The notes under the pieces: generated by a model
Seen by the model: the letters and a program-made list of their open reading frames with translations, nothing else
What the model was told of the DNA's origin: nothing
Databases searched by the model: none
Shown here: positions 58,054 through 64,000 of the stretch, one piece after another
Layout: every line of letters starts with the position of its first letter
Numbering within the stretch: the first letter of the stretch is position 1
Origin: Candidatus Pelagibacter communis
Lineage (GTDB): Bacteria > Pseudomonadota > Alphaproteobacteria > Pelagibacterales > Pelagibacteraceae
Assembly: GCF_001179965.1 (NCBI RefSeq)
Contig: NZ_CVSH01000038.1
Coordinates: forward strand, 1 to 64,000
DNA: 64,000 bases
Reading direction: 5' to 3'
Translations under genes and position numbers: made by a program

Positions 58054-58129
58054 TGGCTCCTCGGGCAGGACTCGAACCTGCGACCAATTGATTAACAGTC
58101 AACTGCTCTACCAACTGAGCTACCGAGGA
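58054..58129 (-). tRNA. tRNA-Asn (anticodon GTT)
   Basis: On the minus strand a 76-base cloverleaf with encoded CCA. The acceptor TCCTCGG pairs with CCGAGGA, with discriminator G. The D arm is GCTCAGTTGGTAGAGC, the anticodon stem encloses CTGTTAA (anticodon GTT), and the T arm is GCAGGTTCGAGTCCTGC. Its 3' end is 4 bases from the convergent XRE gene stop. Confidence 0.97.
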
Positions 58130-58179
58130 ATGTAAAAATCAAAACTTACTTTTTTTTAGGACTAAAACAACTCTTTTTT

Positions 58180-58253
58180 TGGAGGTAACGCCCGGAATCG
58201 AACCGGGATACAAGGATTTGCAATCCTCTGCGTAACCATTCCGCCACGTTACC
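58180..58253 (-). tRNA. tRNA-Cys (anticodon GCA)
   Basis: On the minus strand a 74-base cloverleaf with encoded CCA. The acceptor GGTAACG pairs with CGTTACC, followed by discriminator T, the identity base for cysteine. The anticodon stem GGATT/AATCC-type encloses TTGCAAA (anticodon GCA), and the T arm is CCCGGTTCGATTCCGGG. It lies 50 bases upstream of tRNA-Asn on the same strand, so the two may be co-transcribed. Confidence 0.97.
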
Positions 58254-58380
58254 GTTTAAAAGGATAATAAATCAATTTAATACAAGTTTATATAATTGAT
58301 TTTTACAATTAGTCTATAAATTTCCACTTAAAATTGATTATTGTTTATTCGAATGATTAATTTATAAACAAAAAAGGGAT

Positions 58381-61005
58381 ATGAGTTCAGATAAATATAA
58401 TCATAATGAAGTAGAAAATCGTATTTATTCATATTGGGTGAAAAATGAGTTGTTTAAACCCAAAAAAAATAAGAAAAAATTTTCAATCGTAATACCACCA
58501 CCAAATGTAACCGGCAGTTTGCATATGGGTCATGCTTTAAATAATTCAATTCAAGATCTTTTAACTAGATATCATCGAATGAATAGTTATGAAACTTTAT
58601 GGCAACCCGGAACTGATCATGCAGGAATTGCCACTCAGGCATTAGTGGAAAAAAAATTAGAGAACGAAGGAATAGCAAAAAATGATCTAGGACGAGAAAA
58701 TTTCATAAAGAAAGTTTGGGAATGGAAAAATCAATATGGTGACATTATCCTTAATCAGTTAAAAAAATTGGGTTGTTCATGTGATTGGTCAAGGAATGCC
58801 TTTACTATGGATGACAATCTATCCGACAGTGTTATTCGAGTTTTTGTAGAACTACATAAAAAAAAAATCATATATAAATCCAAAAAATTAGTAAATTGGG
58901 ATACCGTTTTAAAAACTGCTATTTCTGATCTAGAGGTTGATCAAAGAGAGGTAAATTCAAAATTATATTATATTAAATATCCGATTGATGGCACAAATGA
59001 ATTTATAACCATAGCAACAACAAGACCCGAAACTATGCTTGGAGATACTGCGGTAGCGGTAAATCCTAAAGATAAAAGGTTCAAAAAGTATAAAAATAAG
59101 GATGTAAATTTACCTTTAGTAGGGAGAAAAATAAAAATTATTTTCGATGATTATGCTGATCCAGAACAAGGAACTGGTGCTGTTAAAATAACACCCGCAC
59201 ATGATTTTAATGATTATGATGTTGGTCAAAGAAATAAACTTAAGATAATAAATATTTTTACCGATGATGGAAAAATTAATGAAAATTGTCCTGGAAAATA
59301 TCAGGGTCTAGATAGATTTGAAGCAAGAAAAATTATTTTAGAGGATTTAAAAAATCTTAATTTATTTGTTAAAGAAGAAAATATAAAAAATAAAGTTCCA
59401 TATGGTGATAGATCTAACTCTGTAATTGAACCTTACCTCACAGAACAATGGTTTGCTGATGCAAAAAAACTTTCGATAAAAGCAAAAAAAATTGTTAAAT
59501 CAAAGAAAACAAATTTTTTTCCAGGAAATTGGTCAAAGACATATTTTCAATGGATGAACAATATTGAGCCTTGGTGTATTTCAAGACAGTTATGGTGGGG
59601 ACACCAAATACCAGCATGGTATGGACCTGATAAAAAAATCTTTGTTGCACTTGATGAAAAAGAAGCAAAACAAAATGCTAAAAAATTTTACAAAAAAGAA
59701 GTTGAATTAGAACGAGATCCTGATGTTTTAGATACTTGGTTTTCATCTGGTTTATGGCCATTTGCAACATTAGGTTGGAATACAAAAGATCCTTATCTTA
59801 AAAAATTTTACCCAACATCTGTTCTAGTTACTGGTTTTGACATCATCTTTTTTTGGGTTGCTAGAATGATTATGTTTGGAATGGAATTTATTAAAAAAGA
59901 ACCTTTTAAAGATATTTATGTACATGCACTAGTTAGGGATGAGAAGGGTCAAAAAATGTCAAAATCAAAAGGTAATGTAATTGATCCTTTGGACTTAATA
60001 GAAAAGTACAGTGCAGATGCATTAAGATTTACTCTTTTATCAATGGCATCACCAGGAAGAGACGTAAAGTTATCTGAGGATAGAGTAAAAGGTAACAGAA
60101 ACTTTCTTAACAAATTATGGAATGTAAATAATTTTTTAATTCATAATAAATGTGACATCAAAAATACTAAAAAATCACCCAAAGCAAAGATTAATATTAA
60201 TAAATGGATATATTCTGAGCTTGTACAAACAAAAATTGTTGTTGAAAACAATATTAAAGACTATCGGTTTGATGAAGCAGCCCGTAATGTATATCAGTTT
60301 GTATGGCACTCTTATTGTGATTGGTATTTAGAATTAAGCAAAACCATTCTAAGTTCAAATAATAAAAAAGATATTAAGGAAACTAAAGAAATCGCTAGTT
60401 ATGTGTTTAAAGAAATTTTAGTTTTACTACACCCATTCATACCTTTTATTACTGAGGAGATATGGCTTAAAAATAAGTTAGATAACTCAAATAAAGATTA
60501 TTTGATGTATTCGAATTGGGTCTCTGACAAGCCTAAAAAAGAAAAATTTGCTGATGTTGAGAATATGATAGATTTTATTACTGAGATCAGATCATTTAAG
60601 AATGAACTCAGTATTAGCCCAGGTTCTTATGTTGATATTTCACTAAGTGGTATTAACAAAAAAGATAAGTCCTTTTTTACAAATAATGAAACGGTAATTA
60701 AAAGGCTGGGAAGAATAACAAATTTTATTGATAAAGATAAAAATAAGCCATCGGCATCTTTAGTAATAAAAGGTAGTGTTTTTAAACTTTATTTTGAGGA
60801 AAACGTTGATTTAAATTTAATTAAAGAAAATCTTTTAAGCAAACAGTCAAAATATCAAGCTGAAATGGATAAAATTTCCTCAAGGTTAAACAATAAAGAT
60901 TTTGTAAAGCGGGCACCAAAACATATTGTTGACCAAGAAAAAAGTAATTATAATAACTTAGGAAATGATATAAAAAAAATATCAGCTACAGTAAAGAATT
61001 TATAA
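58381..61005 (+). CDS. valS: Valine--tRNA ligase
   Basis: Class I synthetase charging tRNA-Val, with an editing domain. The 874-aa protein has the HIGH-type motif PPPNVTGSLHMGHALNNS, WQPGTDHAGIATQ, the editing segment ATTRPETMLGDTAVAVNP, and the KMSKS motif GQKMSKSKGNVIDP. The C-terminal anticodon domain and a coiled-coil tail (KQSKYQAEMDKISSRLNN) follow. The 127-base gap upstream, after tRNA-Cys, must hold its promoter but no clear consensus was seen. It shares one base with ilvD. Confidence 0.97.
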   Translation: MSSDKYNHNEVENRIYSYWVKNELFKPKKNKKKFSIVIPPPNVTGSLHMGHALNNSIQDLLTRYHRMNSYETLWQPGTDHAGIATQALVEKKLENEGIAKNDLGRENFIKKVWEWKNQYGDIILNQLKKLGCSCDWSRNAFTMDDNLSDSVIRVFVELHKKKIIYKSKKLVNWDTVLKTAISDLEVDQREVNSKLYYIKYPIDGTNEFITIATTRPETMLGDTAVAVNPKDKRFKKYKNKDVNLPLVGRKIKIIFDDYADPEQGTGAVKITPAHDFNDYDVGQRNKLKIINIFTDDGKINENCPGKYQGLDRFEARKIILEDLKNLNLFVKEENIKNKVPYGDRSNSVIEPYLTEQWFADAKKLSIKAKKIVKSKKTNFFPGNWSKTYFQWMNNIEPWCISRQLWWGHQIPAWYGPDKKIFVALDEKEAKQNAKKFYKKEVELERDPDVLDTWFSSGLWPFATLGWNTKDPYLKKFYPTSVLVTGFDIIFFWVARMIMFGMEFIKKEPFKDIYVHALVRDEKGQKMSKSKGNVIDPLDLIEKYSADALRFTLLSMASPGRDVKLSEDRVKGNRNFLNKLWNVNNFLIHNKCDIKNTKKSPKAKININKWIYSELVQTKIVVENNIKDYRFDEAARNVYQFVWHSYCDWYLELSKTILSSNNKKDIKETKEIASYVFKEILVLLHPFIPFITEEIWLKNKLDNSNKDYLMYSNWVSDKPKKEKFADVENMIDFITEIRSFKNELSISPGSYVDISLSGINKKDKSFFTNNETVIKRLGRITNFIDKDKNKPSASLVIKGSVFKLYFEENVDLNLIKENLLSKQSKYQAEMDKISSRLNNKDFVKRAPKHIVDQEKSNYNNLGNDIKKISATVKNL

Positions 61006-62724
61006 TGCCAAAATTTAATAAAAAAAAGTTACCAAGTAGACATACATCGTTAGGTCCTGATAAAGCACCTCAAAGATCCTTCTATTATGCAATGGATCTT
61101 ACAGAAAAAGATGTAGCAAAACCGTTTGTGGGTGTAGTTTCAACCTGGAATGAGGCTGCTCCTTGTAATATTGCTCTTATGAGACAAGCTCAATCGGTTA
61201 AAAAAGGAGTTCATCAAGCAGGAGGAACACCAAGAGAGTTTTGTACCATTACAGTTACAGATGGAATAGCAATGGGCCATGAAGGCATGAAGTCATCTTT
61301 AATATCAAGAGATGTTATTGCAGATTCAACTGAATTAACAGTTAGAGGACACTGTTACGATGCATTAGTTGGTGTAGCTGGTTGTGATAAATCGTTACCA
61401 GGTTTAATGATGGCAATGGTTAGATTAAATGTTCCAAGTGTTTTTATTTATGGTGGATCAATTTTACCTGGAAGATTTAATGGAAAAGATGTGACTGTAG
61501 TAGATGTTTTTGAAGGTGTTGGAAAATATACATCTGGGAAAATGTCGGCAAACGCTTTGAGAAAATTAGAATTAAAAGCATGCCCAAGTGCGGGTGCATG
61601 TGGAGGACAGTTTACAGCAAATACCATGGCATGTGTGTCTGAAGCAATTGGTTTAGCTTTACCTTATTCAGCAGGAACTCCAGCACCTTATACACAAAGA
61701 GATTCTTATGCGTTAAAAAGTGGTAAAGCAGTTATGAATTTATTACAAAAAAGAATTAGACCAAGAGATATTGTAACAAAAAAAATCATTAGAAAATGCT
61801 GCAACGATTGTTGCTGCAACAGGAGGTTCTACAAACGCTGCATTACATTTACCAGCACTTGCAAATGAAGCTGGAATAAAATTTGATTTAATGGATGTTG
61901 CGAGAATTTTTAAGAAAACACCATACCTTGCAGATTTAAAACCAGGTGGAAAATATGTTGCAAAAGATATGTGGAAAGCTGGAGGTGTTCCTATGCTTTT
62001 AAAAACTTTGTTAGATGGTGGTTACATACATGGTGATTGTATGACGGTTACAGGAAAAACAATGAGACAAAATTTGAAAAATATTAAGTTTAATAAAAAT
62101 CAAAAAGTAATGAGGACCTATAATCAACCGCTATCTCCAGATGGTGGTGTTGTTGGTTTAAAAGGAAACTTAGCGCCTGATGGAGCAATTGTTAAAATAG
62201 CAGGATTAAAAAAATTACAATTCACTGGTAAAGCTAGATGTTTTGATACCGAAGAAGCAGCTTACAAAGCAGTTAAAAATAAAAAATATAAAGACGGTGA
62301 TATTATTATAATTAGATATGAAGGTCCAAAAGGTGGACCTGGAATGAGAGAAATGCTTCAAACAACAGGAGCAATTTACGGACAAGGTAAAGGTGAAAAA
62401 GTTGCGTTGATTACTGATGGAAGATTTTCAGGAGCAACACGTGGTTTTTGTATAGGCCATGTTGGACCAGAAGCATCTGTAGGTGGTCCAATAGCATTAC
62501 TTAAAAATGGAGATATTATTGATTTAGATGCAAAGAAGGGGACAATAAACGTTCGATTGTCTAGAAAAGAATTAGCAAAGAGACGAAAAAAATGGAAACC
62601 AAAGAAAATCAATTTTGGTAATGGAACTCTTTGGAAGTATGCACAAACAGTTGGACCAGCTTATCTTGGGGCACCTACACATCCTGGTGCAAAAGAAGAG
62701 GTTAGAACTTACGCTGATATTTAA
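61005..62724 (+). pseudogene. ilvD: Dihydroxy-acid dehydratase, frameshifted
   Basis: Iron-sulfur dehydratase of branched-chain amino-acid synthesis. The N-terminal half (to about residue 259) has GCDKSLPGLMMAM, FIYGGSILPGRFNGKDVTV and CPSAGACGGQFTANTMACVSEAIG in one frame. The C-terminal half ([21 protein letters not shown] onwards, then [20 protein letters not shown] and [14 protein letters not shown]) is in another. The switch is at a run of eight A (61778-61785); seven A restore a continuous 572-aa enzyme, the normal length. Both halves are conserved, so this is a homopolymer sequencing error, a very recent mutation, or a site rescued by slippage. Confidence 0.9.
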
Positions 62725-63929
62725 TGAAAATTAGACCAGTTATTCTATGTGGTGGAGCAGGTACGAGACTGTGGCCTAAAAAGTCAAAACATCAAGCAAA
62801 GCAGTTTATTGATTTTGGCGGTTGGACATTAATTAATAAAACATTCGATAGAATTAAAAGTAATGTTTTTGATTATCCGATCATCAGCACTAATTCAAAA
62901 TATATTAAGGATGTTAAAAAGGCTTTAAAAAAAAGTAGAATTAGTAAATATAAAATAGTTTTGGAACCAGCAAAAAAGAATACTGCCCCAGCAATTTTAG
63001 CATCAGCATTAATTAAAGAAATTCCAAATAATCAACCGCTGATGTATTTTACTGCTGATCATTTAATTGAAAAACCCAATAAGCTCGTTAGTGCAATAAA
63101 TAAAAATAAATCTAATTTAGATGATAAAAATGTATTTATATTTGGGATTAAACCAACTAATCCGTCAAGTGAATATGGTTACTTCTTAAGTAAAAATATA
63201 AAAAATATTAATAAAGTAACTAGATTTATTGAGAAACCAAAACAAGCTAAAGCAAAAGAGGTTATTAAGCAAAAAGGATATTGGAATTCGGGTATGTTTT
63301 TTTTGAGAAAAGACTCAATTATTAATAATTTTAAGAAATATCAGCCTAATATTTTTCGAAACTGTAGCAAAGCTGTAACAAAAGCAAAATATAAAAATAA
63401 TGTGTATTATTTAAATAAACAAGCATTTAGTAAAGCAACAGCCAAGTCTTTTGATTACGCGATACTAGAGAAAACTAAAAATATCAATGCAATCAAGCTT
63501 GATATTCCATGGTCAGATCTAGGCAGCTGGAAAGAAATTTGTAAAATGTATGGCAAAAACAAAAATAAGTACTTTAAAAAGAAAAATGTATTTTACCGAC
63601 CTTGGGGCAGTTATGTTAACTTGTTTAATGGTAAAGAATTTTTAATCAAAGAGCTATATGTCAAACCTAAGGGCATATTAAGTCTTCAGAAACATCATCA
63701 TAGAGCAGAGCATTGGGTGGTAACACATGGAATGCCAAAAATTACATTAAATAAGAATAAATTTGTAAAAAAACCTGGTGAGACTATTTATATTCCCCTA
63801 GGAGCAATACATAGAATTGAAAACCCTTATAAAAAACCTGTTAAAATTATTGAAGCTCAAATAGGCTCAATCTTAAAAGAAACAGATATTGTTAGATATC
63901 AGGATGTATATGGGAGAGTTAAAAATTAG
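62724..63929 (+). CDS. manC: Mannose-1-phosphate guanylyltransferase / mannose-6-phosphate isomerase
   Basis: Forms GDP-mannose for surface polysaccharide. The nucleotidyltransferase domain has CGGAGTRLWPKKSKHQAKQF, NSEYGYF-like PSSEYGYFL, FIEKPKQAKA, WNSGMFFLRKD and IPWSDLGSWKE. A C-terminal cupin (type II phosphomannose isomerase) has RPWGSYVNLF, LQKHHHRAEHWVV and GETIYIPLGAIHRIENP. At 401 aa it is shorter than the usual 460-480 aa, mostly in loops of the first domain and the linker. It starts on the last base of ilvD and its end overlaps the minus-strand gene by 4 bases. Confidence 0.92.
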   Translation: MKIRPVILCGGAGTRLWPKKSKHQAKQFIDFGGWTLINKTFDRIKSNVFDYPIISTNSKYIKDVKKALKKSRISKYKIVLEPAKKNTAPAILASALIKEIPNNQPLMYFTADHLIEKPNKLVSAINKNKSNLDDKNVFIFGIKPTNPSSEYGYFLSKNIKNINKVTRFIEKPKQAKAKEVIKQKGYWNSGMFFLRKDSIINNFKKYQPNIFRNCSKAVTKAKYKNNVYYLNKQAFSKATAKSFDYAILEKTKNINAIKLDIPWSDLGSWKEICKMYGKNKNKYFKKKNVFYRPWGSYVNLFNGKEFLIKELYVKPKGILSLQKHHHRAEHWVVTHGMPKITLNKNKFVKKPGETIYIPLGAIHRIENPYKKPVKIIEAQIGSILKETDIVRYQDVYGRVKN

Positions 63930-64000
63930 TCTAAAAGCGACTCTACGTATTCCCAATTAATTAATTTTTCTACAAAGTTATTTAAGTACTCGGGTCTTCT
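63926..64000 (-). CDS. sodB: Superoxide dismutase (Fe/Mn), C-terminal fragment
   Basis: The last 24 codons of a minus-strand gene that continues beyond the window. The peptide RRPEYLNNFVEKLINWEYVE matches the C-terminal end of iron/manganese superoxide dismutases (RPDYL..F....NWEFV pattern). It would be a cytoplasmic enzyme removing superoxide. The stop codon overlaps the manC stop region by 4 bases. Identity rests on this short motif only. Confidence 0.72.
   Translation of the reverse strand, partial: RRPEYLNNFVEKLINWEYVESLLD

Noticed and set aside
58254-58380. T-box or other tRNA-sensing leader upstream of valS
   Set aside because: No T-box-like sequence, no strong stem and no terminator was visible in the 127-base gap, and T-boxes are not expected in this group.
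1-64000. CRISPR arrays, insertion sequences, prophage or defence genes
   Set aside because: No regularly spaced repeats, transposase, integrase, Cas, restriction or toxin-antitoxin motifs were seen on either strand.

Overview
The window is a gene-dense, very A+T-rich chromosome segment whose gene content and order are alphaproteobacterial. The best fit is the SAR11 clade ('Candidatus Pelagibacter' or a close relative). The grounds are poly-A/poly-T-rich coding sequence, lysine/asparagine/isoleucine-rich proteins, genes that abut or overlap by a few bases, shortened proteins, and an aapJQMP amino-acid importer beside trkH. No plasmid, phage, transposon or CRISPR signature was seen, and no gene-free stretch reaches 300 bases (the largest is about 153).

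Layout. (1) 1-19393, + strand: the 3' end of nuoF, then nuoG-H-I-J-K-L-M-N (respiratory complex I), birA, coaX, rnj, a DUF1467 membrane protein, proS, lolC, lolD and dnaE. No gap exceeds 2 bases. (2) 19394-31115, +: a structured leader, then rpsB, tsf, frr, uppS, cdsA, dxr, bamA, skp, fabZ, lpxD, lpxA, a frameshifted lpxI, and lpxB (translation, isoprenoid, phospholipid, outer membrane and lipid A). (3) 31092-38512, - strand: gltX, lexA with an SOS box, trpC-D-G-E and a PpiD-like protein. (4) 38569-45009, +: tpiA, secG, pyrG, kdsA, eno, ftsB, lipA and a COQ10/RatA-like gene. (5) 44995-47061, -: pncC/cinA C-terminal type, pgpA and fused ispDF. (6) 47088-53006, +: ntrY, ntrX, trkA and trkH. (7) 53036-58253: tRNA-Arg, aapJ with a structured leader and a strong terminator, aapQ-M-P, an XRE regulator, and tRNA-Asn and tRNA-Cys on the minus strand. 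(8) 58381-64000: valS, a frameshifted ilvD, manC, and the 3' end of a minus-strand gene that looks like sodB.

The genes serve core functions: respiration, cofactors, RNA processing, replication, translation, envelope biogenesis, tryptophan and branched-chain amino-acid synthesis, glycolysis, potassium uptake and amino-acid scavenging. I found no convincing new defence, mobile or secondary-metabolite system. The most interesting features are small. They are a pseudoknotted rpsB leader, a two-hairpin leader and internal terminator at aapJ, an alphaproteobacterial-type SOS box at lexA, two single-base frameshifts in core genes, a PpiD-like protein with no visible catalytic domain, and several well-known gene clusters from which standard members (pyrH, rseP, pdh genes, moaC/moeA) are absent. 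All calls come from reading sequence and motifs; no database search was run.
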